This document shows positions 1 to 10,752 of a DNA stretch of 40,272 nt, in pieces. A program made the position numbers and the translations under genes. How positions within the stretch are numbered: position 1 is the first letter of the stretch; every line of letters begins with the position of its first letter. Under the pieces are notes generated by a model. The model did no database searches. It was given only the letters and a program-made list of their open reading frames with translations, and was not told where the DNA came from. Source of the DNA: Chara braunii (Eukaryota > Streptophyta > Charophyceae > Charales > Characeae); assembly GCA_003427395.1 (NCBI GenBank), contig BFEA01000163.1, forward strand, positions 1,228,599 to 1,268,870. The letters run 5' to 3'.

Positions 1-50
<50 letters not shown>
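1..50. repeat. (CT)n microsatellite at the window edge
   Basis: Uninterrupted CT dinucleotides run from the first base to about base 50, so the true array extends beyond the window. It is followed by unique-looking sequence beginning gtgcagtgcg. The window has two more tracts of the same class, as GA on the plus strand (3351-3426 and about 23917-23987). Confidence 0.97.
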
Positions 51-54
<4 letters not shown>

Positions 55-3000
55 AGTGCGTTCACGCCATCATGTGCGGCCTAGGATTGTACAGGCTTCG
101 CCTAGGAACATTTGTCCCTGTTCAATGGGGGGGCGCGTCATTAACGCTTGATTTCGTTTCAGCTTCCTCGATAAAAGAGCCAAAGGCCCGCTGTCAGCAT
201 GTGATTGATCCCTAATAATGTCTGCGATAATATTGCGAATAGCACTACGCCTTAGTGATTGGTTCGGAGGGAGAGAGAGAGAATGTGGTTTCCCAATGAA
301 ATCAAAGACCTGACACCGAATTAAGTTCAAGCATTTGTTTGATCATCTTCTGACTGCTTGAGGGCGAGAACTTTGTGTTCCCCCACTTTAACTGTTGAAT
401 TTAAAACGCTTTGAAATTGCCAAAAATAATTTTCCAATGTATGTAACTTTCCCGGACTCAGGCGATGTGGCGCAGCGAGTCCTTTCCCGCTGATGAGCGA
501 TCCTCGGGCTCGACTTTCTCGAAATGTTTTCCGTACAGGTGGGTGCTTGTCTTACTCGATCAGCCCGGTCGTTCCCCTTTTACACAGGTCCTCTGACTCG
601 GAGTTGATAGGGGCGATAAATACCTGCGATAGGCCGAGCCAATCAGATCAGTCACTTATCTCAAGAGAAGGACCCCTTTAACCTCTTGCCACTACAAGGT
701 CAACCTTCATAAGGGCCGTCTTTCTCTTCCCTGATCAGTAGAGGCTAGCAATCAATGGAGAATAGATCCGACCACTGAGTTTTTCGCTCGCTCCTGATCG
801 TACTCTCCCGTGCTTATGGCTAGTTGCTTCAGTCCCTCATGATACTCCGCTGAGTACCAGAACTCAGAGCCTATGATTTGGGAAGAACAGCAAGATCAGA
901 TTTCTTGAGATTACCGCCAGGCTCTCCTCTCTAGAATGCAGGCATATTACGCCTGGCGGTCCAACATTCGACCGGGTCGTTACACCAGCAGCTCTTTCTC
1001 GAGCGACGGTATGGACCTGACATATGAATTCTTCCCTCCTATGCCGCCACTTCTCCCTCTGCTCTCACTGCGCCCCGCCTCCTCCCTTGTCTCGTCACCC
1101 TCAAACTCGCAGCCCTGCCTTTCCTTGTGAACGCCCGTGTGGAGGCTGCGCACACTGTGTACACCGCCTCATCATCCTTTTTCCTCCCGTCCTCCTCTCT
1201 CATTGCCTTCTTCACACCATCTCAATCAGGGTACTCCACCATTCACCAACAGGGACATTGACCGTAAGGCCTTCCGCCGACGGAGCACACCAGGCAGCCT
1301 CCATCGCATCCGCCAACTAGGGTCAGCGCTCGCTCGATGCGCACGCCTGGCACACTGAAAGCACACCCCCCCCAACGCCGAACAGGGCTCTCTGACACAA
1401 TTCCCCGAGTGGGTTGCGGACGCCTGGCACACCTTCCAGGCAGACCACTCCGCTTACGAAATTTCTCCCCCTTACTCTTCTGGTACCCAGTGCCTCATCC
1501 TCCCATCGCATTTGGCCCAGCCTCCAAAACTCAAGGCCCTTTCGATCGCTTTGTAGAGTTCGAACACGAGTGCTGGTACGTTCGGTAGCGGATCTTATGG
1601 ACAGGCACATTTCCCGCGCGCAGCAGCAGTTGGTTGGCACCGAGTGCTTAACCCAATAGGTCTTAATTCAGGGCCCGAAGAGTCAAGGCAAGAGTTACCA
1701 GTAGTAGAGCGAGTTGCCCCAGTCTTTAAGTCGCACCAACCGCTGTATCATGTAGTATCAGCGTCTATTGAACTAACCCAGTCCCGAGTCCGAAGCCGTA
1801 CCTGTACCATTCCTGAAGCAGTAACCACACGAGATACTAGCACCAAATTTCCGGCAGGCTGTATCAAACCAAAACCATCTGAAAGGAGTAAGTCAGAGTG
1901 GTCCTCGACTCGTCGCCATACCAGGCAGCGCAAGTGTCCCAACCCAGGATCCATCCAAAGAACAGTACCACGTCGCGGTGCTGCGCTCCCCAGCCGAACC
2001 GGTGCCAAATTAATGAACTACGGTAGTCCCGAACCGGACTGCAGTACCGTATCAAGAAACAACTGCGTCATACAGCCCCCGCACCGTACCTCTGCCAAAC
2101 CGGTGACCACAACAATTTAGTAGTGTCGTGTCGCCGTTTCAATACCGAACCAGTAAACCAACCACCTTGAACCGGTTGCCGCGGGCTAATTTTCACTGGC
2201 GGTACCAATATTGTACCCGTGTCTGTGCCCCGTAGCAGCGCCATCCCTTCGGCAGACCGTGCCAAACCGATACCATCATACCGGTGTCGTACCAAATACC
2301 CTTACAAGGGTATTTGGCGTTCTTTCTGCAAGTCGCACTAGTGCAGCCTCGTCCGCTTGACGGCGCGCGAGCGGGAGGTAGTTTAGGTCCTCGCCCAAGT
2401 GAGCGGCGCGCGTGGGGTATTGACGGCGAGGTGCAGTCATGCGCGGCCTGAGTGTGCGCGGGCCGCGCAGCGTCATGGGCCAGCGGGACGCGCGACCTTT
2501 TGTCCCCTTTGCCTTTCTGGGTCTTCATGTTTGCTCTTATTATTATCATTTTGCATACTTCTAAATTTTGCTAAGTGCCTTGGATCCGGTGATCGGCTCC
2601 GGAACCGATGAGCTCAATTGTTAAGCCGTAGGGCACTGGTGGTCGTCGCGGTAATCAAGGACCTCGACCACGCGTCTCTTCCAGCGGGCCCGTTCGCATT
2701 CCTATGAGTTGGGGATGCTGGCGATAATTTTTCATCCCTCCCGCGTTGAAGCACAGACCGGAGAGGTCAACGTGCGTGGAAAGTGACGGGGTCCGTGGTC
2801 GTTACTTCTCCCATTTGCCAATTGGAGAGCATTCCGAGTGAGCCTGTGGGGCTACAACTCGAGGGTGGTGGGGGCTGTTGCGGGGTGCAGTCCGCCCCCG
2901 CCGTCTGCCTGCGAGAGTTTGGGTGTGAGCCTGCCCAGGGTATTGTCTGGAGGCCCGCATCAGTACAGGCTGCAGCAGATGTTACTATGGAACCCGTCTC

Positions 3001-3250
3001 CACTTTGGTCTTCAACGTTTTCATCGGAGCATTGGCTACTACCGCTAGGATCGGGCCCGGCCAATCCAGCCCCACACTTGGGCTAGCAGCAAGCCCCAAG
3101 CCCATCGACCTATGGCTGTGCCAAAATCACGACAACGGACGAGCGCATGTCGCACTCGTCGGTTTCTGCCCCGGGGCTAATTGATTCAGCAACAGATATT
3201 CCAGCGGACTCAGACTTTGGTGACCGCCGACCCACTGCCTGTCCAGAGTA
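51..3250. other. Gene-free stretch, no coding region supported
   Basis: Open frames here are short (mostly under 160 codons), overlap on both strands and match no family I recognise. Between about 1680 and 2300 the sequence has a monotonous pattern of short words such as accggt, gtacc and ccgaacc, resembling a decayed repeat; similar composition recurs at about 9345-9540. I see no tRNA, rRNA or clear transposon domain. Confidence 0.5.
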
Positions 3251-3252
3251 AG

Positions 3253-3271
3253 ACTCGTGCAGTGCACGAGT
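3253..3271. repeat. 19-nt near-perfect palindrome (9-1-9)
   Basis: ACTCGTGCA (3253-3261), a central G, then TGCACGAGT (3263-3271), which is the exact reverse complement of the left arm. It lies about 80 bases before the GA microsatellite. It could be a protein-binding dyad or a decayed transposon end; nothing else identifies it. Confidence 0.8.
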
Positions 3272-3337
3272 GAGTGCGCAGCTTAGCGCAGCGAAAGAGC
3301 GCATGGCACAGAAAAGGTGTGACGGGTGGGCAGCGGA

Positions 3338-3338
<1 letters not shown>

Positions 3339-3427
<89 letters not shown>
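3339..3427. repeat. (GATA)n/(GA)n compound microsatellite
   Basis: A short GATA run (about 3341-3352) passes into an uninterrupted GA tract that ends near 3427. Long serine-leucine open frames on the opposite strand are artefacts of this tract and are not genes. Confidence 0.97.
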
Positions 3428-3429
<2 letters not shown>

Positions 3430-3614
3430 AGGAATGTTGAGGCAGCTGGTGCATAGAAGGAGCGGATGGGAGGCTGGAAGCTGCGACAGGGAGGCTGGCA
3501 AAAGAGAAGCATGAAGGCATGAGAAAGGAGGGTGAACCTGGGCGCGAAATCGCACCAGGTGCATTCAGACTGGAAACGAAGATGGAGAGAAGTGGCGAAG
3601 GGAAAAGTGCATAA

Positions 3615-3644
3615 CTCGCCTGATTCTTGATGGAATCAGGCGAG
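3615..3644. repeat. Perfect 12-bp hairpin (first of a pair)
   Basis: CTCGCCTGATTC (3615-3626), loop TTGATG, GAATCAGGCGAG (3633-3644); every position pairs. A second related hairpin lies at 3793-3822 within similar flanking sequence (gaaaa before it, then gttttgag after each, then a ggtc-attag segment). The two appear to be tandem units of about 180 bases. No coding role is apparent. Confidence 0.85.
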
Positions 3645-3792
3645 AGGAGATGCAAATCTGATGTTTTGAGTTTAGGCGAACTCAAATCCAAGGTCAGATT
3701 AGCATGAAACTTTGTATAGAACAAGTTAAATTGGAAAATGTTGTGCGAAGGTGCCAAAAGAAAGCGGAGGTGGTGAAGGAAAAAGGAAATAT

Positions 3793-3822
3793 CTCGCTCA
3801 TTCCTCAACGGAATCGAGCGAG
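3793..3822. repeat. Related hairpin (second of the pair)
   Basis: CTCGCTC plus ATTCC (3793-3804), loop TCAAC, then GGAAT (3810-3814), one bulged C and GAGCGAG (3816-3822). Compared with the hairpin at 3615-3644, several stem bases differ on both sides so that pairing is kept. The outer CTCGC/GCGAG and the inner GAAT are shared. Confidence 0.8.
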
Positions 3823-5394
3823 TGAAGACTCGATTATGGAGTTTTGAGGCATTACGAGTTTGATGGTCGCATTAGTTTTCATAAGGAGTTAGTAGATTAG
3901 TCGGTATGGGCTATTGGAGCTGCGCGGTCAGCCGTAAGAAAAGTCGGGCATGATGATGATAGAGTGATGATGGAGAGCCTGAAAGGATTGAGAAGGGAGA
4001 TTGAGGAGAATAGGACAGTAGGAAAGAAAGCAATCGGTAGATGTGACAGATTATGAGGAAGTGAAAAGTGAGTCATGTTTGTGTTCTTGTCTCCCTGCGG
4101 CCCTGCTCTCTGAGCATGTCTGAACCTGGTCATGTTGGACGGTCGGGTGTAGTACTGAGTAGGCGGAAAGGGGGTTGATGCAGATGAGCGGGAGAGAGAA
4201 CAGAGAAAAGGGAAGGGAATTTGAACCTGACCTCCTTCTCGGTGGAGGGTCATTCTCATGTTGTAGATTTGAAGAATAGACGAGCGGTGTGCAATGGTTC
4301 CACGCTTCCACCTATCAACGTGATCGTTGGAAAGCCCTTCGGGCTGAGTAGAAGGTGACCATGCCTTCTTGAGTGTTAGCTGCCTCTTTCGGTAGGCGCT
4401 CCTGTGACTCAAGTGCACCTTACCACGGCCCGGTATTCGTCATCAAGCATTGATTATCTCTCTGCCCGTGACCTTCGGTCGACATCGTGGTCCCTCTCCC
4501 TGGTGAAGCGGAGGTTATATTCACCTTCATCGCAGAGTTCATCATGATCGCAACCATTCTGCTATATCATCCTGGTCTTTGCTACGCCCCTTACAGTAGT
4601 TGTGTTTAGACGGCCGCTGCATTAGGCACTACTGCTATATACTCGAAGCGGCAAGTTGCTACCCTTGGCATCAGCAGGTTGCTGCTCTTTCACCCACAGA
4701 CTGTTGTGAAGTTTTCCTTTTATTGTAGTTCGTTGTTGATTCCACAACAAGTTTGTGGTCATTCTCGGACATGCTGGGAATGACCAAGCAAGATGCTGCT
4801 ACCGTTGAGGGGGCAATGCTGCAGTTGCGGAGATTAAGAGTAATTGTTTTTGATATCTTGCTGAGTGGCCAGCTGCGTTTGTTATGCCTGTTGGGGAAAC
4901 GGGCTACTGCAAGGAGTTGCATGGCTACTCTGACGTGTCTTATTGCCATAGGAAACGGTCCGCAGTTTCTGAGCAAAGCTAATCCTGCTGTGTAGAGTGT
5001 ACGGGCCTTTGCCTTGAGGACACTGAGTGGGTTGCTGCAGTTAACGACAGGAGGAGTTGCTGTGTATCCAGGCACAACCGCAAGGATCAAGGAGTAACAC
5101 TGAAAGAGGTTGCCGGCTGTTGAGACTGTCGAACTGTGCAAAACCGTCCTGTCAATGACAATAACGAATGGCAAGTTGCGGCTTGAAAGGCTTACCTGCT
5201 GATTTGTGTGCAGTCCGGCCTGTCACGCGGAAGCCCAACCATATGACTGTAGGTTTATTTGTTGGCCAACGCACAAACTTTTGTGCGGGTCAAGGCAGTT
5301 GCAGGCGGGTCGGGAAGTGCCAGGTTACTTGTCAGTTGGTGAGTTGCAAATCCTATCAGGCCAAAGTGGCATGAGTCCAGCATGGAGTTGGATA

Positions 5395-5413
5395 CTTACC
5401 GAAGTTCGGTAAG
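5395..5413. repeat. 19-nt near-perfect palindrome (9-1-9)
   Basis: CTTACCGAA (5395-5403), a central G, then TTCGGTAAG (5405-5413). It has the same 9-1-9 layout with a central G as the palindrome at 3253-3271, but the arm sequence is unrelated. Confidence 0.8.
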
Positions 5414-5519
5414 AGCCGCACGACCGATATTTGTGTATGCTCTGGACATTGCGTGGCCAGTCGGACTGCTTTGCGGTCACACTGCGGGGCGGTAGAAAGG
5501 AGGTTGTGTTTTCTTTCTT

Positions 5520-5551
5520 TTGATCACAGTCGTGTCTTAAGCTGTGGTCAA
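5520..5551. repeat. 10-bp hairpin with one wobble
   Basis: TTGATCACAG (5520-5529) pairs with CTGTGGTCAA (5542-5551) across a 12-base loop; the single non-Watson-Crick position is a T-G wobble. It is isolated and of unknown role. Confidence 0.7.
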
Positions 5552-6203
5552 TGCCTTTTTTGTCACAAAGCGGCGGAATGGTTGAGCCTTTGAAGGACAA
5601 GAGTCTTTGTTGCAAGATGGGAGAGTCGCCGGCGAGTCAGCAGCAGACAGTTTGACTGCGGATCGGTTGTTCTTGCTGCGCATTCTGGCTACCATTGTGG
5701 GGCCCTCAGGCGACTCGAGGTATCAAGGCCCTCTCATGGGAGTTGAGTCTGTCTCCCTCTTGTATCTCGAGAGTCTGAAACCCCTCCTCCTGCCCTTCTT
5801 ACTCTCAGTCTAATCCTGGTTACTAGAGGAAGGCGGCAGGCGGGATTGCAACCCGTAGGACCGCAGCAAGACTCTGTGGGGAGTCCACCCACCGATTGCG
5901 GGAGCTCTGCCGGAACCTAGGCGAGGTTCTGGAGGCAGGGAACCATCAGGTATCCAATTTTCTTCTTGCATAACCCCACTATACCCGTGTTTGGCTATCT
6001 CCCCTTAGTTTGACTGATTGTATGCATGAGATTGCCCCTATGACTTTGCTTTCTTTCAGGACCTAATCAGATTGAATGGAAGGAACGTGTGAGAGTGAAG
6101 CATAAGTTTTATTTTTATTTTGATCGAAAGCAGACAAGGGGAGTGAACTGGGGGAAGGTGGGAGGAAGGTAGACCGCATGCGTTTGACCGGGTTAACCAA
6201 GGA

Positions 6204-6726
6204 CTGGGCATTGTTTCTAAGTTGAATGGCCCAGGGATATGTTTATTTGGCTGTTTTATGAAGGGTCAGGCATTGTTTCTAAGCTGAATGACCTGGTTGT
6301 TGGGTTTAATTTCTGAGGGTTTGCCTGAATTGAAGGGTTTAAGTTCTTGTTTTATTCTGAGGGAGGATTTTGTTCTAAGGCTAAGCGTTGTTTCTAAGAT
6401 GAATGGTTTAGCCTGAAGCCATGCGCATAAGTATTAAACTGAGTATAACAGAAAAATACCTTATTTATATTTGCATGTGCACCGACAGTTGGACATTGTT
6501 TCTAAGTTGAATGGTCCAACACTAAGTCATATCATTAAGAAGAGAAGGGAAGGTACTAAGTATAATTGGAAATAATATGGGCAAGCTGAGCATTGTTTCT
6601 AAGCCGAATGGCTCAGTCCTCTGCCCATATTTTCACTTCTTTTGAAAACAAAGTCATAAAATATTAAACTTTGGATATTAAACAGTTCAGGGCAACTAGA
6701 CATTGTTTCTAAGCTGAATGGTCTAG
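6204..6726 (+). repeat. Array of six hairpins with a conserved loop and changing stems
   Basis: Six units share the core ATTGTTTCTAAG-N-N-GAAT-G while the flanking stems differ but still pair: CTGGGC/GCCCAG (6204-6234), CAGG/CCTG (6267-6295), AGGCTAA-GC/G-TTTAGCCT (6378-6414), GTTGGAC/GTCCAAC (6488-6520), CTGAGC/GCTCAG (6594-6614) and CTAGAC/GTCTAG (6696-6726). ATT pairs with AAT inside each stem, leaving a 12-base loop. The fifth unit has a further perfect outer stem, AATATGGGC (6582-6590) with GCCCATATT (6621-6629). Unit spacing is about 63, then 102-111 bases. The opposite arm has a similar array at 12965-13985. Confidence 0.9.
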
Positions 6727-7009
6727 CACTACGTCATATGTAAGCTGGGTATAAGGGGATAAATTATTGAAAGATCATGAACTATTGTTTGATAAGGTTG
6801 ATTTTGGGATGGTGAGAGTACTTACCTTTGTGGTTTGGCCTGCATGTGGCTGAGTGAGATTACTACTTAGTTGGAGTTTCAGTTTAATAGGTAGTTGCTT
6901 TAGCTGCTCGCCACTTGCTAGAGCTATAGGAGTTAGTTTCAATTCCTGCATTTTCTGAGCTAAGTTTATTTTAACTTAGGTCAATTTCTGCATTTTCTGG
7001 AATTTTTTA

Positions 7010-7570
7010 TTATATTTGGTCTTGTATAAATTTTGGTAAGTCACTTTCCCTACGGGAAGCGCTGCCGAAATTTCTACAAAACCAAGGAGTTAGTTAGAAA
7101 TTGTTTTTTCAAAGTTCAATTTGTCTTACTTTTATATATGGCTTAGTAAAAATCTGGGAAGTCTCCTTTTCTAAAGGAAGTGCTACCCATTTTTTTGCTA
7201 ATTCAGGGAGTTAGATAAAATTGGACCTTGAGAAGTCAAAGTCATTTTAAATTTTGAACTTGGCTTTGTATAAATTTTGGTAAGCTACTTTCTCTAAGGG
7301 AAGTGCTGCCGAAATTTCTGCAAATCCAAGGAGTTTAGTCAAAAGTTGACTTTTCAAAGTTCAACTTGTCTAAATTTTATATATATGGCTTAGTAAAAAT
7401 CTGGGAAGTCTCCTTTTCTAAGGGAGTGATGCCCAAATTTTTGCTAATTCAGGGAGTTAGACAAAATTTGACTTTGGAAGGTTGAATATTATTTCTGTTT
7501 TCATATTTAGGCTGGTATAAATTCTAGAAAGGCATTCTCCTATGGGAAGCGATGCCGAAATTTTCTTAGT
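7010..7570 (+). repeat. Five tandem ~122-bp units, each a two-helix stem-loop
   Basis: Units begin near 7028, 7150, 7270, 7396 and 7510. The first has outer stem AAATTTTGG (7028-7036) with CCGAAATTT (7065-7073) and inner stem CTTTCCC (7044-7050) with GGGAAG (7054-7059). Units 1 and 3 resemble each other, as do 2 and 4, so the array is a dimer-like alternation. Spacers contain a repeated ccaaggagttag or cagggagttag segment. The fifth unit has GGCAT/ATGCC instead at the middle of its stem. Four related units lie in the opposite arm in reverse orientation (about 12280-12625). Confidence 0.85.
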
Positions 7571-7642
7571 TTAGAGGAGATAAATTATATTTTAACAGGT
7601 GGCGGTTCTGGTGATCCACTCTGTATGGGGGAGATTTTGTCA

Positions 7643-7684
7643 TAGGTCTACCTTTCTTTCCGCACTGGCTTAGAGGTAGACCTA
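7643..7684. repeat. Perfect 11-bp inverted repeat
   Basis: TAGGTCTACCT (7643-7653) and AGGTAGACCTA (7674-7684) are exact reverse complements separated by 20 bases. It lies between the two-helix tandem units and the conserved inner part of the left arm. Confidence 0.8.
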
Positions 7685-8498
7685 GGCTTGGCTGTCAGGA
7701 GAGTCTTGAGTGAGAACGTGTCATGGAGACTTGATCCCCATACATTGACGATTTAGCTTGGACATTGATATGTCGTATGATACAGGTTTTCTTTGGACAT
7801 TCGATCCAGGATTTGAACCAGTTTCAGCCTGATCCTACGAGGATCATCTTTTGCTATCACTGATAACAGGTCGGTTGGTTGATCGCCGACTTGTCGGCTC
7901 ACGACACAACTTTGCTTACACATGTAGCTCAACTCGATTGCCTTAGCCCTGAGATTTGATATGTTTCTTTGAGGGTTTTAACCAGACTTCTTTTAAATGG
8001 CCATTATAAAGAACTTATGAGATTTATGGAGATTCTGACTATAACTGGGGCTTTAGTATGTGAGGCGTGGTATGAGTTACAGGGAACAGTAAAGTTGACC
8101 GCATAGGTGTATGGCAATGTGGCTATTGTGTGTGTCTGTGTTTTATGCAAGTTAGTATTTTGGAGCTTGATATATGAGTCGTACCTTGGAGACAGTGAGA
8201 ATGACAACCATGTGACGCACGATCTGCATACCTGATGGGTTTATGTTTCCCACTTCTTTTATGGTATCTCGAGATCTGATTTGATATATGAGTGTTGGGT
8301 ATTTACTTATTTACTGATTGATTTTGCTTATTAATTTTTATAGTTGGACGTTGTAGCCCGTGGCAGCCGTCGAAGTCAAACCCCTTGATTTCTCTCCAGG
8401 CCCTGGATAACAGAGTTGGTCTCCATGGCCATAAGGGTTGACTGCCACCACAAGTATGAACCTGTGTACCACCCACTCTCCGCAGGGTGCAGAAGAGG

Positions 8499-8517
8499 GT
8501 GTGGTTCTCAACCACAC
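8499..8517. repeat. Perfect 8-bp hairpin
   Basis: GTGTGGTT (8499-8506), loop CTC, AACCACAC (8510-8517). It lies within the part of the left arm that matches 11400-11480 in reverse; the counterpart there has lost the perfect stem. Confidence 0.7.
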
Positions 8518-9664
8518 TTGGCGGTTGTCCAGCGTCGAGAGATCAATCCCTCAAGGCACGTGTCAGTCGACACTTGAGTGTCGAAATGCGACCCTCGAGA
8601 TTAACGAGGACCGCATGAGTATGGGTACTACATAGTACGCCATCATTGCGACTGCTTGCGTATGCTTGCATTGCGAGTCGATATGAGTCAGCCCTGCGCC
8701 CACGCGGTTTTATACTAAGTCTCGCGCGCGACGCCTTTCCGATTTTCGCATTGGAGAGTTATGGGATGGCTATTAAGGGACTAGGAGTGTTGTCACGTTT
8801 GTTTGTTCTCTGTCGTTCTGTATATGTGCGTATGTGTGTGTGTTTTTATTTTTATGTTCTTAGAGTGGTGTGCGCGTGGAGTGTGGGATGTGTCTTAGTC
8901 GACCGGCGACGAGTCGCGCTTGGGACCTTAGCCCCCCAAGATGCCGGTTCGTGTGCGGGTCCGTTACAGGCGTAGTAGCACGCGTACCCCCTATGCTACA
9001 GCGAACGAGAAACGCCCTCGGTTGGTCCACCTCTGCGATTGCAGCTGATCAACTTTCCTACTGTGGACTGGTAGCTCGGCGGGGATACGCCCACCGAAGG
9101 GAGGTGACAACTCCCGTAAGGTGGAGGTAAGTCGTACCTCGTGTAGGCCCTATCCTGTCGTAGGGGCTCGCGAGAGGTATGGCTGGCGCACTCGACCGGA
9201 GCGGCTTGCGGAAGCTCCATGTATATTCGCGACGAGGATTTAGACCAACTCCTGCGTGATGCGGCCGGGAGGGTCCCGCGCTGCCTTGTGCGGTGCCGGA
9301 CCTATGCGCTCGACACCGGGGTGAGTCATAACGGCCCCAGGCCCGATGCCGTGTGAAGGAACATCACCGCCGAATCAGCGTTCCATCTGCAGCAAGCTGT
9401 ACCAGCCCAACCCAGTAACCGTACCTTAAATAAGTGTTCCGAACCACAGTGGCCTGTACCGTTGCTGGCCATATGAATATACCATATCGAACATGCCGCA
9501 TCGACCCAAAAACCGGTCCCGCTCACTCAATAACACCCGGGTTATTGCAAGAGTAGTAATGAGAAGGATCAGGCAAAATCAAGCGTGGATTTATAACTGC
9601 CGGGAACCCGTACGAATTGAGGGACCGAGGATAAATAAATGATTCCCGACAAAGAAATAGATTC

Positions 9665-9890
9665 CGATAAAATTTAATCAAAATAATAAATACTCATTTG
9701 TTTTCTCTTCTTTTATTATTTTTTAACTCTTTTATTCATCTTTAATTTCGTTATCAGAATTTATGAAAATTGTGGACAATCTAATCAAGGATAATTCCCG
9801 ATAAAATATGAACCAAATAATAAATAATCATTTGTTTTCTTTTCATTTTATTATTTTTAATTGTGTAATTAAAATTAATGAAAATCAAGG
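9665..9890. repeat. AT-rich degenerate tandem duplication
   Basis: Two copies of about 100 bases, offset by roughly 135, share ccgataaaat, aataataaat, catttgttttct and attatttttaa-type runs. Base composition is far more AT-rich than the flanks. Confidence 0.7.
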
Positions 9891-9935
9891 GTTCATTTCC
9901 TCAGCAGTTGGTCATCGTAAAAGAGGTGTGCCAGG

Positions 9936-10014
9936 GCCTAATACCATACTCCCGCTCCGCAGCCGGCTGCTTCGGGAACAGCCTCGGAACGAACAAAAAG
10001 AGCAGGTATTAGGC
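9936..10014. repeat. 10-bp inverted repeat spanning 79 bases
   Basis: GCCTAATACC (9936-9945) and GGTATTAGGC (10005-10014) are exact reverse complements. Between them lies a 12-base palindrome, GCAGCCGGCTGC. The 79-base span invites comparison with a tRNA, but no T-loop or anticodon arm is visible. Confidence 0.65.
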
Positions 10015-10752
10015 GCGGCAGATGCGGCCGTTCATGATGTTGATTTCAAGGGTCAATTTTTATAATTGATGGGGGGGGATTTTTGGGATCCTTTTTCGAC
10101 CCCTAATTTTCCTCGACGGTTCTGATGAAAGTGCCAGTTGATTCTCCCTTAGGCATTTAACCCAAGGCTCAATCCTCGGTATTTCGGGTGACCGACTGGT
10201 CTGCGGCCGCCCGACCCCGCCAAGGTCGAGCGCCATCTCGCCTGCACGAACAAGAGTCAAAGGTTCAAGGTGCCAAAGGCTGAAGGGGTTGGACTTAGGC
10301 TGATTCGGTGCAGTCAACGAGGGCAGGGCGATGAAAGCGCCCACATGGCAACTACCATACCAAGAACGGCCAGTCATGTGAAGGTAATAAGAGGGTTGCT
10401 GTCGGAAACTATCATTACAACAGATGATCGGGCGGGCCCATCATATGAGGCTTAAGAAGCATACGCCGAGGGAGGTGCCCACGTGGCACTTGCAGGTTGC
10501 CAAGTGCATCGGTCCCGCATGGGGATCCTCCCGACCGCATCACGCAGGATTTTGGCAGTTTGGAACGCAAAGCATTTAGGAGTGGTGTTGGTCCGACCGA
10601 GTGCGCCAGCTATACCTCTCACGAACCCCTATGACAGGATAGGGTCACACGAGGTACAACTTACCTCTACCTATGAGAGTTGCCAACATCCCTTAGGTGG
10701 GCGTATCCCCGCTAAGTTACTAGTCCACATGCAAGAGCTTTTACATGCAGTT

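Larger units (their letters stand above)
3850..6190. other. Gene-free stretch with isolated hairpins
   Basis: No supported gene. The longest frame (minus strand, 4671-5174, 167 codons) overlaps an 80-codon plus-strand frame and resembles no family I know. Structures seen are a 9-1-9 palindrome at 5395-5413 and a 10-bp stem at 5520-5551. The sequence from about 5950 leads into the left arm of the large inverted repeat. Confidence 0.45.
6204..9300 (+). repeat. Left arm of a ~3-kb diverged inverted repeat
   Basis: Segments of this arm reappear, in reverse complement and in the same order, between about 10450 and 14000. Clear anchors are 8540-8700 with 11220-11370 (shared ccctcaaggcacgt, cacttgagtgtcga and tagtacgccatcatt), 7820-8000 with 11955-12140 (shared gcctgatcc, catcttttg and aaatggccatt), and 8890-9290 with 10450-10900 (shared cccctatgctacagc and cctgcgtgatgcgg). 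By eye the anchors are roughly 70-80% identical, with weaker stretches between. From outside inwards the arm holds a hairpin array (6204-6726), a two-helix tandem family (7028-7570) and a long non-coding segment. I see no protein gene. It could be one arm of a Foldback-like transposon or one of two oppositely inserted copies of a non-autonomous element. Confidence 0.75.
9300..10450. other. Centre of the large inverted repeat, no gene seen
   Basis: About 1.15 kb separates the two arms. It holds an AT-rich segment with a degenerate tandem duplication (9665-9775 and 9795-9890, sharing ccgataaaat, aataataaat and catttgttttct) and a 10-bp inverted repeat at 9936-10014. Open frames are short and unconvincing. 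If the arms are terminal inverted repeats of one element, this is where cargo would be expected, but none is recognisable. Confidence 0.5.

Noticed and set aside
1644-2120. 158-codon plus-strand frame
   Set aside because: Rich in Pro, Arg, Ser and Thr from a repetitive accggt/gtacc background; another frame is open on the opposite strand. Likely chance.
3110-3808. 232-codon minus-strand frame with long Ser-Leu repeats
   Set aside because: It is the translation of the GA microsatellite and its flanks; no start context, domain or codon bias supports it.
4671-5174. 167-codon minus-strand frame overlapping an 80-codon plus-strand frame
   Set aside because: No recognisable motif in either, both strands open at once, and no neighbouring exon signals that would make a gene. 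An unrecognised exon cannot be excluded.
6204-6726. CRISPR-like array
   Set aside because: The units have a conserved loop and variable paired stems, not identical repeats with unique spacers, and the DNA is eukaryotic with no cas genes.
9936-10014. Possible tRNA, from a 10-bp end-pairing 79-base segment
   Set aside because: No T-loop consensus, D arm or anticodon arm is visible, and the paired ends exceed a 7-bp acceptor stem.
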